Assembly: GCF_900172335.1 (NCBI RefSeq)
Contig: NZ_FWFX01000001.1
Span: 372,001 to 436,000, forward strand
Direction: 5' to 3'
Origin: Roseovarius albus
GTDB lineage: Bacteria > Pseudomonadota > Alphaproteobacteria > Rhodobacterales > Rhodobacteraceae
DNA: 64,000 nt
Of the stretch, positions 53,215 through 62,027 are shown one piece after another. Numbering within the stretch: position 1 is the first letter of the stretch; each line of letters opens with the position of its first letter. A model generated the notes under the pieces. It had not been told where the DNA came from. It was given only the letters and a program-made list of their open reading frames with translations, and did no database searches. Both the position numbers and the translations under genes were made by a program.

Positions 53215-54687
53215 ATGACACAGCCAGCCGCCGCCTCTTTTATTGCTACTGATCTTGACCAAATTGCCGAATCCAAGGGCCGCGTTGCGGTGATCATCAC
53301 GCCGGACGGCAAGATGGATACGGCGGCCCGCAGGGTGAACCGTCTGACCAAGGGCGCGTTAAAGCGGCTGGTCGAAAGTGAGCGATGGTCCGACATGAAA
53401 ACCGCGCAAGTGAAAACACTGGCTTGGCCTGTCGGACTGGAGGCTGAGGCGTTGGATGTTGTGTGCCTGCCACGAAACGCGTCCGTTGAAGAAACCCGCA
53501 AGGCCGGTGTGGCCTTGGGCAAGCTCAAGGGAGAAGCCGCGGCGCTGTTGTTGGCCGGGCAGGTGCGGCACGAAATGGACATGGTCTTGGGGTTGCGCTT
53601 GCGGAGCTACGCTTTCACGGCTCATAAGACAGCTGATCAGAAAAACAATTCCCCGATCATTGCGATGGTCGCGAAGCCGGAAGAAGCGCAGAGCGCAGCT
53701 GTGGCGCAGGATGCAATTTGCGAAGGGGTCTTTATGACCCGTGATCTGGTGTCCGAGCCAGCCAACCACCTGACCACAACTGAATTTGCCAATCGTATTG
53801 CCGCTATGGAAAGCCTTGGCCTTGAAATCACGATTCTGGAAGAAGATGAGCTTGAGAAGTTGGGCATGAACCTGTTGCTATCGGTCGGACATGGCAGTGC
53901 CAGCCCTTCCAAAGTTGCCATCATGGAATGGAAGGGTGGTAAAAAAGACGACGCCCCTCTGGCATTGGTGGGCAAAGGTGTCGTGTTCGATACTGGTGGT
54001 ATCAGCCTCAAACCGGCCGCTGGCATGGAAGAGATGACCATGGATATGGGCGGTGCCGGTGTTGTCACTGGCGTGATGCACACGCTGGCGCGTCGCAAAG
54101 CCAAGGCCAACGTTGTTGGGCTGGTTGGCTTGGTGGAAAACATGCCGTCAGATCGAGCAACCCGCCCCGGAGATGTTGTGACCTCGATGAAAGGCGATAC
54201 CGTCGAGATCATAAATACAGACGCCGAAGGGCGTTTGGTATTGGCGGATGTCCTCTGGTACGCTCAGCAAACCTATAAACCATCCGGCATTATAAATCTG
54301 GCCACGCTGACTGGTGCCATCATCATCGGCCTTGGTCATGAAATGGCGGGTGTTTTTTCCAACAATGACAAACTAAGCAACACGTTCCTGCGTGCAGCTG
54401 AGAGCGAAGGCGAGGGCGCGTGGCGTATGCCGTTGGCGCAAGCTTACGACGATATGCTTAAAAGCAATATCGCCGACATGAAAAACATCGGTGGACGTCC
54501 CGCTGGTTCGATCACCGCGGGTCAGTTTCTTCAGCGCTACATTGAAGATGAGATGCCTTGGATCCACCTCGATATTGCAGGGGTGGCCAGCGTGAGTTCT
54601 GATACAAAATATGCGCCCAAGGGGGCATCTGGTTGGGGGGTGATGGCGCTCAATCGACTTGTCGCGGATCAATACGAGGCGGGATGA
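53215..54687 (+). CDS. pepA: Leucyl aminopeptidase
   Basis: A 490-residue M17 aminopeptidase. The catalytic C-terminal domain has GKGVVFDTGGISLKPAAGME, NTDAEGRLVLADVLWYA (the M17 signature) and LTGAIIIGLGHEMAG. Zn/Mn ligands are in these motifs. It digests peptides from the N-terminus and may also bind DNA. The holC gene starts 1 bp after its stop, as in many proteobacteria. Confidence 0.96.
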   Translation: MTQPAAASFIATDLDQIAESKGRVAVIITPDGKMDTAARRVNRLTKGALKRLVESERWSDMKTAQVKTLAWPVGLEAEALDVVCLPRNASVEETRKAGVALGKLKGEAAALLLAGQVRHEMDMVLGLRLRSYAFTAHKTADQKNNSPIIAMVAKPEEAQSAAVAQDAICEGVFMTRDLVSEPANHLTTTEFANRIAAMESLGLEITILEEDELEKLGMNLLLSVGHGSASPSKVAIMEWKGGKKDDAPLALVGKGVVFDTGGISLKPAAGMEEMTMDMGGAGVVTGVMHTLARRKAKANVVGLVGLVENMPSDRATRPGDVVTSMKGDTVEIINTDAEGRLVLADVLWYAQQTYKPSGIINLATLTGAIIIGLGHEMAGVFSNNDKLSNTFLRAAESEGEGAWRMPLAQAYDDMLKSNIADMKNIGGRPAGSITAGQFLQRYIEDEMPWIHLDIAGVASVSSDTKYAPKGASGWGVMALNRLVADQYEAG

Positions 54688-54688
54688 T

Positions 54689-55150
54689 ATGGGGGCGGCC
54701 TATTTCTATCATCTGACGCGCAAGCCGCTTGAGGCGACCTTGCCGGTGTTGCTGGAAAAGGCCCTTGGTGCCGGTTTGCGTGTGGCCGTGCGAGGCACGG
54801 ATCAGGCGCGCCTGAACTGGCTCGATGAAAAACTGTGGTTGGGACCTGAGGAAGGGTTCTTGCCGCACGGCTTGTCGGGAGGCTCACATGACACAGACCA
54901 ACCGATCTTGTTGACGACGGAACAACAGGCCTCAAATTTGGCGCAATGTGTGATGATCATTGACGGTGCGGAAGTGAGTGCGGATGAAGTATCAGCACTC
55001 GAACGCGTGTGCATCTTGTTTGATGGAAATGACCCTGAGGCACTGAATGTCGCGCGCGGCCAATGGAAGGCGCTGACTGTGGCAGGGTGCTCGGCACAGT
55101 ATTGGTCGGAAGAGAGCGGGAACTGGCAGAAAAAAGCGGAAAGCGGATAG
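54689..55150 (+). CDS. holC: DNA polymerase III chi subunit
   Basis: A 153-residue HolC protein (AAYFYHLTRKPLEATLPVLLEK; LDEKLWLGPEEGFLPHGL). Chi links the clamp loader to SSB. The pepA-holC order is common, and the ATG lies 1 bp after the pepA stop. Confidence 0.93.
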   Translation: MGAAYFYHLTRKPLEATLPVLLEKALGAGLRVAVRGTDQARLNWLDEKLWLGPEEGFLPHGLSGGSHDTDQPILLTTEQQASNLAQCVMIIDGAEVSADEVSALERVCILFDGNDPEALNVARGQWKALTVAGCSAQYWSEESGNWQKKAESG

Positions 55151-55151
55151 A

Positions 55152-55733
55152 TTAACGCCGCAAAATCATTTTGCCGTTGCTGATCTCAACACTATTCCAG
55201 CGTTGTAGATAATCCATCCCGAGGAGCGATTGATCCAAATCACCTTCGTTCACAACGGCACCGATATTTCGATCCTCGAATGGGCCGATCTTGAAGTTAT
55301 CTAATTTAACCGGTGCGGTGCGGACTTCGCCATTCGCGGTGAATGCGCGGCCATAGTACTGTAGTTCATCCGGGTCCAGACCCGCCCGGATCGCATCTTT
55401 TTGCGCCAAGACGATCTGGCTGGCCCCGGTATCTATGACAAACTGAATCGGTTCGCCGTTAACGTCGGCTTCTAAATAGTAATGCCCATCTTGCGCGCGG
55501 GGCAGGGTAACGCTCTCGCTGCTCACGATGCTCGCACGCTGACCATTTACAGTATATTGAATATCTTCCCACAGGCCATACACGGCGATGATTCCAACAA
55601 AAATCAGCCCCCAAATTAGCGCTTGTTGTGTGATTTTCCCCAGAGAGTTCCGGTTCTGTACAAGAAACCAAAACACAACGGCGGACCCAAGGATGGCTAG
55701 ATAAATTAGGCTGGCGGTATCATCTGCTGTCAT
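55152..55733 (-). CDS. Membrane-anchored retropepsin-like aspartic protease (TIGR02281-type)
   Basis: A 193-residue protein with two N-terminal membrane helices (IYLAILGSAVVFWFLVQ, ALIWGLIFVGIIAVYGL) and a periplasmic retropepsin fold. The active-site DTGAS (QFVIDTGASQIVLAQ) is intact, and the flap and second-strand region GAVVNEGDLDQSLLGMDYL fit clan AA. It would act as a dimer. Its stop lies 1 bp from the holC stop on the opposite strand. Confidence 0.87.
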   Translation of the reverse strand: MTADDTASLIYLAILGSAVVFWFLVQNRNSLGKITQQALIWGLIFVGIIAVYGLWEDIQYTVNGQRASIVSSESVTLPRAQDGHYYLEADVNGEPIQFVIDTGASQIVLAQKDAIRAGLDPDELQYYGRAFTANGEVRTAPVKLDNFKIGPFEDRNIGAVVNEGDLDQSLLGMDYLQRWNSVEISNGKMILRR

Positions 55734-55751
55734 ATCAAAGATATAGGAACT

Positions 55752-56394
55752 CTAGACGCCCGCTGCTAGGCCAAAACCCCGTAATCCATCCAAAACGAAC
55801 TGCACGGCCAAAGCAGCCAGCAACATGCCCAACAATCGGGTGATTACATTTGTGCCTGTGCGCCCCAAGGCGCGTTCCAGCATTCCTGCGCTCAGGAAAA
55901 GCATCAACACAATTGCGATCACACCCAACATGACCGCTATTACAGTGGCCAAACCCTGCGCGCCTGGATTCTCACCTGCCAACAAAATGACGGTTGCGAT
56001 TGAACCAGGGCCGCTAATCAGCGGAATTGCCAGTGGAAAAATTGAGGGATCATCCGTTTCGTCCTCGTCGTCTTCTTCAATACGGTCTTCGCGCCGCTTT
56101 GTTCGACGTTCAAACAGCATGTCCAAGGCTGTCAAAAACAGTAGAATCCCACCAGCGATGCGAAAGGCAGGCATGGAAATGCCGATAAACCCCAACACAG
56201 CCTCACCAAAGGCAGCAAAGACGATCAGCAACACCGCTCCGGTGAAACAGGCACGGAAGGCGATGGCGCGACGTTTTTGCGGGCTCATACCCTGCGTGAG
56301 AGCAACGAACAGCGGGGGCCAACCCAATCGGATCGATGATCACAAACAGGGTGGCAAAGGCCGTGATCAGAAAGTTTGGATCGATTGCCGTCAT
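55752..56394 (-). pseudogene. marC: MarC-family membrane protein gene with a one-base frameshift
   Basis: Translation from the ATG at 56394 gives MTAIDPNFLITAFATLFVII, then DPIGLAP, and breaks at a run of five C (plus-strand G5, 56314-56318). The next frame gives LFVALTQGMSPQKRRAIAF and the rest of a normal MarC protein to the stop at 55752, with five to six membrane helices (LISGPGSIATVILLAG; VIAVMLGVIAIVLMLFL). Deleting one base restores a 213-residue protein, the usual length. It is therefore either a sequencing error in the homopolymer or a recent frameshift. It overlaps the ABC-F stop by 4 bp. Confidence 0.88.
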
Positions 56395-58250
56395 TGCGGA
56401 TTCTCCGCTTCTTCTAAACGCTCCAGTGCGGCCATCCACAGTGTTTCAGCACGGTCAAGGCCGTCCATCACTTCGGAGTATTTCTTTTGCAATTGCGCCG
56501 CATCGTTTGCCTTGGCGTCATCATACATTGCAGGATCAGCAAGTCGACTGGCGATCTTGTTCCGCATTTCATTAAGCTTTTCAACGCGCTCTTCGCACTT
56601 CCTGACGTCCTTGCGCAGCAATAGGATGGCGTCACGTGAGGCGCGCTTGGGCTTTTCAGGTTTCGCCTTGGGCTCGGACTTGGCGGGCTTGGCGTTTTCC
56701 AGCAGCATCGCGCGATAACTTTCCAGATCGCCTTCATAGGGCGCGACGCGGCCGTCTTTGACAAGCCACAGCCGATCCGCGACGAGTGACAGCAGGTGCA
56801 TGTCGTGACTAACCAAAACCACCGCACCGGAATAAGCGGTCAACGCCTCGACCAGTGCCTCACGGCTTTCGATATCAAGGTGATTGGTCGGTTCATCGAG
56901 GATCAACATATGTGGCGCATCGATTGTGGCCAGCATCAGTGATAGGCGCGCTTTTTGCCCACCAGATAGACCTTTGACCAACGTCTCGGCCTGTTCCGAT
57001 CCGATGCCAAAGCCGCCAAGACGGGCGCGTAGCTTGGAAGGGGGCTCTTCCGGGCGCAAACGACGCACGTGATCTATTGGCGTCTCGTCCAGATGAAGTT
57101 CTTCAACTTGATGCTGCGCGAAGTATCCGATCCGAAGGTTGGAAGAGCGATGCAACGTGCCGCCCAATGCTTCAAGTTTTCCGCATAATAGTTTGGAAAG
57201 AGTAGATTTCCCCTCTCCGTTTCTCCCTAAAAGAGCGATCCGGTCGTCCTGATCGATACGCAGATCCAACCGGTTCAAAATGGCTTTGCCATCATATCCA
57301 ACACCAGCGTTCTCTAGCCGAACGATTGGTGGCGATAGTTCCTCGGGTGTCGGAAAACTGAATTTGCGCAGAGCTGCCTCTTGCGGACGGCTGATGGGCT
57401 GCATCTTGGCCAGCGCCTTGATCCGGGCTTGCGCCTGCTTCGCCTTATCTGCCTTGTAACGGAAACGGTCGACGTAAGATTGAAGATGCGCGCGACGGGC
57501 ATCTTGCTTTTTCGCCTCAGACTCAGCAGCAGCCAACCTTGCCGAGCGGGTCTGGGCAAAGTTATCATAGCCGCCCTGATAGAGAGTCAGTTTGCGATCT
57601 TCGAGATGGAGGATCGATCCGACAGCGCGATTGAGCAAGCCACGATCGTGGCTGACGATCAAAACCGTGTGGGGATAGCGCGTCAGATAGTTTTCCAGCC
57701 ACAATGCGCCTTCGAGGTCGAGATAGTTGGTTGGCTCGTCGAGCAGCAGTAAATCCGGTTGGGAAAACAGAACCGCCGCCAGCGCCACCCGCATACGCCA
57801 TCCGCCTGAAAAGGCCGAGCAGGGCATCTGTTGTTCTTCGTCAGTAAAACCCAGGCCTTTTAGGATCGAAGCGGCGCGCCCCTCGGCAGACCAGGCATCA
57901 ATGTCGGCCAGACGGGTCTGGATCTCGGCGATGCGGGTTCCATCGGTGGCGGTGTCTGCCTCTTCCAAAAGCGCCGCGCGTTCGGTGTCTGCGGCCAACA
58001 CCGTGTTCAGCAAAGACACTTCATTGCTGGGCACTTCTTGCGCCACGCCGCCGATGCGGGCGCGAGAGGGCAGGTTGATTTCACCGGTTTCTAGCACCAG
58101 CTCTCCGCGCAGCAAGCGGAATAGGGTGGTTTTACCCGTGCCGTTGCGACCAACAACGCCAACCTTGTGACCCTCGGGAATGGTGGCGCTGGCGTGTTCG
58201 ATTAGCGGGCGTCCGGCAACGGAGTAAGAGATATCATCAAAACGAAGCAT
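56391..58250 (-). CDS. ABC-F family ATPase (YheS-like)
   Basis: A 619-residue soluble protein with two ABC cassettes. Walker A motifs are GRNGTGKTTL and GRNGEGKSTL; signatures are FSGGWRMRVALAAVL and LSGGQKARLSLML; Walker B motifs are LLLLDEPTNYLDLEG and MLILDEPTNHLDIES. A linker with basic residues (QSYVDRFRYKADKAKQAQAR) lies between, and the C-terminus is a coiled helical domain. ABC-F proteins act on stalled ribosomes; YheS-type is the nearest subgroup I can name. There is no transmembrane part, so it is not a transporter. Confidence 0.9.
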   Translation of the reverse strand: MLRFDDISYSVAGRPLIEHASATIPEGHKVGVVGRNGTGKTTLFRLLRGELVLETGEINLPSRARIGGVAQEVPSNEVSLLNTVLAADTERAALLEEADTATDGTRIAEIQTRLADIDAWSAEGRAASILKGLGFTDEEQQMPCSAFSGGWRMRVALAAVLFSQPDLLLLDEPTNYLDLEGALWLENYLTRYPHTVLIVSHDRGLLNRAVGSILHLEDRKLTLYQGGYDNFAQTRSARLAAAESEAKKQDARRAHLQSYVDRFRYKADKAKQAQARIKALAKMQPISRPQEAALRKFSFPTPEELSPPIVRLENAGVGYDGKAILNRLDLRIDQDDRIALLGRNGEGKSTLSKLLCGKLEALGGTLHRSSNLRIGYFAQHQVEELHLDETPIDHVRRLRPEEPPSKLRARLGGFGIGSEQAETLVKGLSGGQKARLSLMLATIDAPHMLILDEPTNHLDIESREALVEALTAYSGAVVLVSHDMHLLSLVADRLWLVKDGRVAPYEGDLESYRAMLLENAKPAKSEPKAKPEKPKRASRDAILLLRKDVRKCEERVEKLNEMRNKIASRLADPAMYDDAKANDAAQLQKKYSEVMDGLDRAETLWMAALERLEEAENPQ

Positions 58251-58384
58251 GCCCTCCCATGCCGGAATGATCCGGGCGCGTCAATCGCAGCTTTTCAAAT
58301 CCAGAACTGCGTGGTATCGGGGCCGCAAATATGAAGGCGGGGCGGGGTGCCCGGCCGTTTGAGTGAACTGAAAAAGAGGCTGAC

Positions 58385-58807
58385 ATGGCTATTCAACGCA
58401 CCTTCTCCATCATCAAACCAGATGCCACCAAGCGTAACCTGACCGGCGAAATCGCAGCAAAATTCGAAGCAGCTGGCCTGCGTATCGTTGCCTCCAAGCG
58501 CATCCAGCTGTCATTGGCACAAGCGCAGACATTCTATGGCGTTCACAAAGAGCGTCCATTCTTTGACGAACTGTGCGAATTCATGATCTCTGAGCCAATT
58601 GTTGTTCAGGTTCTGGAAGGTGAAGATGCCATCGCGAAAAATCGCGAAGTTATGGGCGCAACCAACCCAGCAGAAGCTGCCGAAGGCACCATCCGCAAAG
58701 AATACGCTTTGTCTATCGGTGAAAACTCGGTTCACGGCTCGGACGCGCCTGAAACTGCTGCAGAAGAGATTGCATTCTTCTTCTCAGGTCTGGAGCTGGT
58801 GGGTTAA
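58385..58807 (+). CDS. ndk: Nucleoside diphosphate kinase
   Basis: A 140-residue Ndk that transfers phosphate between nucleoside di- and triphosphates. The start [20 protein letters not shown] and the active His in SENSVHGSD are intact (text reads [12 protein letters not shown]). Strongly biased codons point to high expression. AGAGG precedes the ATG and an intrinsic terminator follows. Confidence 0.96.
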   Translation: MAIQRTFSIIKPDATKRNLTGEIAAKFEAAGLRIVASKRIQLSLAQAQTFYGVHKERPFFDELCEFMISEPIVVQVLEGEDAIAKNREVMGATNPAEAAEGTIRKEYALSIGENSVHGSDAPETAAEEIAFFFSGLELVG

Positions 58808-58836
58808 GCCCATTTGGCATCCAGATTGCAAAAGAA

Positions 58837-58870
58837 AAGGGCCGTCTCCGGCAGGGAGGCGGCCTTTTTT
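58837..58870. terminator. Intrinsic terminator after ndk
   Basis: GGCCGTCTCC pairs with GGAGGCGGCC (one G-T pair) around GGCAG, followed by TTTTTT. The A-run upstream would also let it serve the convergent 40-residue gene on the other strand. Confidence 0.88.
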
Positions 58871-58879
58871 ATGTCCGCA

Positions 58880-59002
58880 TCAAATAGCGGCGAAGTCGTT
58901 AAAAACCTGAGCTGAAATGACCTTGGTCTGCTTTTGCAGCGACGGTTTGGTCTTCTTGTCCGAAGGTTTCGGTTCAGGCGGTTTTTGTGCCGTAATAAAC
59001 AT
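58880..59002 (-). CDS. 40-residue Lys/Pro-rich small protein
   Basis: The reverse strand from the ATG at 59002 encodes 40 residues with a strong ribosome site (GGAGTAAAG about 5 bp upstream). The product is basic and proline-rich at the front (KPPEPKPSDKKTKPSLQKQT) and ends QVFNDFAAI. It is followed at once by the ndk terminator. No family is recognised; it has no membrane segment or Cys. Confidence 0.5.
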   Translation of the reverse strand: MFITAQKPPEPKPSDKKTKPSLQKQTKVISAQVFNDFAAI

Positions 59003-59402
59003 TGGCTTTACTCCTTAAAAAACTCCCGCGTCAGGCTTGGCGAAGAACTCTTAACAATAATATCGAGCTCCGGAAGTGTGAATATTTTGCGTCACAAATG
59101 TGGCAAAAATAAGGCGTGACTTTTGAATCACACTCCGATTCCGCGTGGAAAAATTAATTAACACACTGTAATTAAATGATAATTGTTATTGATGACCTGT
59201 GGATAACTTGCGAGTAACATTATTAACGTTTCCACCTATTGTTTAGCAATATAATGTTAATCGGGGTATTCTTGTTTGAAATGGTCATAATTTGGAAACG
59301 GTGAATCTTAGCGTTTTCTCACTGTAAATTATGGGAGTTGCCGAGACGTGAACCACATCTCAGCAAATATTTTTGCCGCTCATGTACCGCAACACGTTGT
59401 TA
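59003..59402. other. A+T-rich intergenic stretch, no gene seen
   Basis: About 400 bp between the starts or ends of the 40-residue gene and the ureohydrolase stop. It contains one DnaA-like 9-mer TGTGGATAA (59198-59206) and a TTAATTAA, but no cluster of boxes. The promoter of the small gene should lie at its left edge. Confidence 0.5.
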
Positions 59403-60398
59403 CTATGAGCTTAAACTGTTCTGCGCTACAGTGTTTTCCGCGATCATTGAGATCATTTCGAACATCACCGCCGCTGCTGTCAGGGCGGTTATGTTATTGG
59501 GACTGTCTTTGGTAGGCATCATGCAGACGACATCCCCCCCGATGATGTTCAGGCCGCGCGCGGCACGGATGATGCCGACGGCTTCGTCAATGTCGAAGCC
59601 TTTTTCTCCGGGCTCAAGGTTGGAAACCGCCGGGGCGACAGTTGGGTCAAGGCAATCGAGATCAAAGGTAATATAGACAGGGCGATCCCCCAAAACCTCT
59701 TTTGTTTGAGCCACGACCTCCTCTAGGCCGCGTTTGCGAAATTCTTTCATGGTAACAACGTTGTAGCCATAGTCATACGAGGGTTGCAGCCAATCAAGGC
59801 TGCGGGGATGGCCACGAAGCCCGATTTGCATAGAGCGGCTTGGATCAACCTTGCCTTGGTCTGCAAGGTAGGCGCCCCAGTGTGCAGCGGATTTTTTGGC
59901 GCCGAGGAAATGGTCAACCTTGGTGAAGACATCGGTGTGCGCGTCCAGATGAAGGAAGCTAACAGGTTGATTTTGGGCAAGTTTACCGCAACCCAAAGCC
60001 TGAACGATGCCACCAGTGATCGAATGATCTCCGCCGATAGATACAGGGCGAGCGCCGGCTGCATCAATGTCTTTGTAAAACTCAGTGATGCGTTCGATAC
60101 AATCTTCGTTATCGTTGGCACGGGGGAAGGGCACGTCACCCACATCGGCGATTTTTGCGCTATTCCATGGATCAATTTGGAAATCCATATGCGCGCGACG
60201 CTGTACAGCAGAGACATGACGCAGGGCGCGAGGGCCAAGATGTTGATCGCGCTCAGTAGTGCCGTTGCCGGTGGAATGGGGGACGCCGACAAGGGCGATG
60301 TCCTGGCCTTCAGGGCCCTCGTGTGGGGTGCGGAACATTGTCGGGATGCCCCACCAGTAAAGGTTCTCCATCATGGATTTTTGATACGGATCAGTCAT
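59403..60398 (-). CDS. Arginase/agmatinase family protein (ureohydrolase)
   Basis: A 331-residue binuclear metal hydrolase with VSIGGDHSITGGI, LHLDAHTDVF and TFDLDCLDPTVAP (the metal ligands). It differs from the speB-type protein at 41151 by the opening GIPTMFRTPHEGPEGQDIAL and by LEPGEKGFDIDE instead of a GTGTP stretch. The substrate may be agmatine, guanidinobutyrate, guanidine or another guanidino compound. It lies 129 bp downstream of a LysR gene on the same strand, next to a flavin monooxygenase operon; whether they share a pathway is open. Confidence 0.82.
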   Translation of the reverse strand: MTDPYQKSMMENLYWWGIPTMFRTPHEGPEGQDIALVGVPHSTGNGTTERDQHLGPRALRHVSAVQRRAHMDFQIDPWNSAKIADVGDVPFPRANDNEDCIERITEFYKDIDAAGARPVSIGGDHSITGGIVQALGCGKLAQNQPVSFLHLDAHTDVFTKVDHFLGAKKSAAHWGAYLADQGKVDPSRSMQIGLRGHPRSLDWLQPSYDYGYNVVTMKEFRKRGLEEVVAQTKEVLGDRPVYITFDLDCLDPTVAPAVSNLEPGEKGFDIDEAVGIIRAARGLNIIGGDVVCMMPTKDSPNNITALTAAAVMFEMISMIAENTVAQNSLSS

Positions 60399-60527
60399 TT
60401 TCTTCCCCTCATGTCATCAACGAATTCATGTACATGTTGTAGAAGTTGTACGCGGGTGTCGTACAAAAATCGCCCAAAAGACGTAGAAACGCGCCCAAAG
60501 AGAAATAAAACTATAATTGAGGATTTG

Positions 60528-61367
60528 TTATTCGGACTGAAGATCGTGAACGAGTGGTAAAAACCAGTCCCAGTTCTGTGCCGCGGTGTCGTTTACAACA
60601 AGATATTTCTTGCGTTCATAGATTGGCGCTTTTGCCAGGGGGAACAATCGACCATCTTTCACATGGGGATCGGCCAGGGCGCGAGGCAAGTAGGCAGAGC
60701 CTCCGGCTGAAAGAAGATATTCGAGCGCCCAGCGGGAACTGTCAAAACTTGTGCGAGCTACGCCAGTGTAATGATAGGTTTCGGCGTGCTGCTGGCGGTA
60801 TTCCTCTCCGTGATCAACAAAAATGTAATTCGGCCCCTCGCTGATCGATGACTCCGGGTCGTCTGAATGAAGTACCAATTTCTCTGGCGGCAGGGCATAG
60901 ACGGTCTGGGCGGTGCGGGCGATGCTTTCATAGGTGATGATGACGTCGACGATGCCAGATGTGATCCAATCCTCAAGTTCCTTGGCGCTGCCTTGATGAA
61001 CGGAAACGGCCATTTCCGGATGACGGGAAACGACACCGTGAAAAAAATTCTGCCCGGGGCCGTGCCACAACTCGCGATCACAGCCAAAGGTGCAGACCGC
61101 TTCCAGACCCACAGGTAAGTTGGTTTCATACCGGGCCTGCCGCCAGAGCCCCACCATTATCCGGGCATAACGCAATAGCTTTGTGCCAGCCGGGGTCAAT
61201 GTGGTGCCGGATTTTTGGCGGTTCAGCAGTTGCTGGCCGACCTCTTCCTCTAGCGTTTTCAGGCGGGCGGTGACGGTGGATTGCGTCACGTTCATTTTTT
61301 GCGAGGCGCGGATCAGGTTTCCAGTCTCGACGATGGCAAGGAAGGTCTGGAGCGAGGTGATATTCAT
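60528..61367 (-). CDS. LysR-family transcriptional regulator
   Basis: A 279-residue LysR protein: HTH in AIVETGNLIRASQKMNVTQS and TVTARLKTLEEEVGQ, then the effector domain. It is divergent from the flavin reductase-aldehyde dehydrogenase-monooxygenase operon, with a candidate LysR box in the gap, so that operon is its probable target. The downstream ureohydrolase on the same strand could also be in its regulon. Confidence 0.87.
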   Translation of the reverse strand: MNITSLQTFLAIVETGNLIRASQKMNVTQSTVTARLKTLEEEVGQQLLNRQKSGTTLTPAGTKLLRYARIMVGLWRQARYETNLPVGLEAVCTFGCDRELWHGPGQNFFHGVVSRHPEMAVSVHQGSAKELEDWITSGIVDVIITYESIARTAQTVYALPPEKLVLHSDDPESSISEGPNYIFVDHGEEYRQQHAETYHYTGVARTSFDSSRWALEYLLSAGGSAYLPRALADPHVKDGRLFPLAKAPIYERKKYLVVNDTAAQNWDWFLPLVHDLQSE

Positions 61368-61377
61368 GGGGAAATTT

Positions 61378-61401
61378 ATAATTCGGAATTTTCGAACTTA
61401 T
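61378..61401. promoter_or_regulatory. Candidate LysR-type operator
   Basis: ATAATTCG...CGAACTTAT is an imperfect dyad; the inner arms TTCG (61382-61385) and CGAA (61393-61396) are perfect and include a T-N11-A core. It lies 10 bp from the LysR start and in the gap shared with the flavin reductase gene. Confidence 0.45.
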
Positions 61402-61485
61402 CAAGCAAAACAATTCGTTTTTCAAAACTAAGAATCTGTGGCAAATCTAGTGACATCTTCTCTGGTGCGAACAGGTGAGACGCAA

Positions 61486-62016
61486 ATGTCAAATACAGAA
61501 CAAAACCTTGTGGCGCGGGACGCCTTCATTTCAGCCATGCGCGGTGTGGCCTCCTCTGTCACGGTTGTGGCCACAGATGGCCCTGCAGGCAAACTGGGTG
61601 CAACCGTCAGCGCGTTTTCCTCGGTTTCCGCTGACCCACCGACCGTGCTGGTCTGTTTGTTTGCGGAAAGCCGTATCGCCAAGGCAGTGACCGAAAATGG
61701 TGAGTTCACCGTGAACGTGTTGGCAGAAGGGGCGTCGCATGTTGCTGACCGATTTGCCGGACGTCACGATCGCGACGTGTCAGACAGGTTTGAGGGTATC
61801 GCGCATGGCGACACTACTCACGGAATGCCGGGCCTGTCTGATGCGACGGTGTTTTGCTGCGATCTGGATCAGGCGGTGCGCTCGGGCAGTCACCTGATCG
61901 TGCTGGGTCATGTGCGCAGCGTCAGCGACGGGCAAAGCCGCCCACTGACCTATCGCGATGGCTGCTATCACAGCGTTATCCCGCAAGATCAGATTATGGC
62001 CGTTGCGGCCGAGTGA
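61486..62016 (+). CDS. Flavin reductase (RutF/HpaC-like)
   Basis: A 176-residue flavin reductase domain protein (RGVASSVTVVATDGPAGKLG, ATVSAFSSVSADPPTVLVCL and YRDGCYHSV). The ATG at 61486 follows AGGTGAG. Such proteins supply reduced flavin to a two-component monooxygenase. The luciferase-like oxygenase two genes downstream is the obvious partner. An aldehyde dehydrogenase gene lies between. Confidence 0.88.
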   Translation: MSNTEQNLVARDAFISAMRGVASSVTVVATDGPAGKLGATVSAFSSVSADPPTVLVCLFAESRIAKAVTENGEFTVNVLAEGASHVADRFAGRHDRDVSDRFEGIAHGDTTHGMPGLSDATVFCCDLDQAVRSGSHLIVLGHVRSVSDGQSRPLTYRDGCYHSVIPQDQIMAVAAE

Positions 62017-62027
62017 AAGACCTCAGA

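Noticed and set aside
59198..59206. DnaA-box-like TGTGGATAA in an A+T-rich gap, as a sign of a replication origin
   Set aside because: There is only one box, and no dnaA, parAB, repABC or other origin-associated gene in the window.
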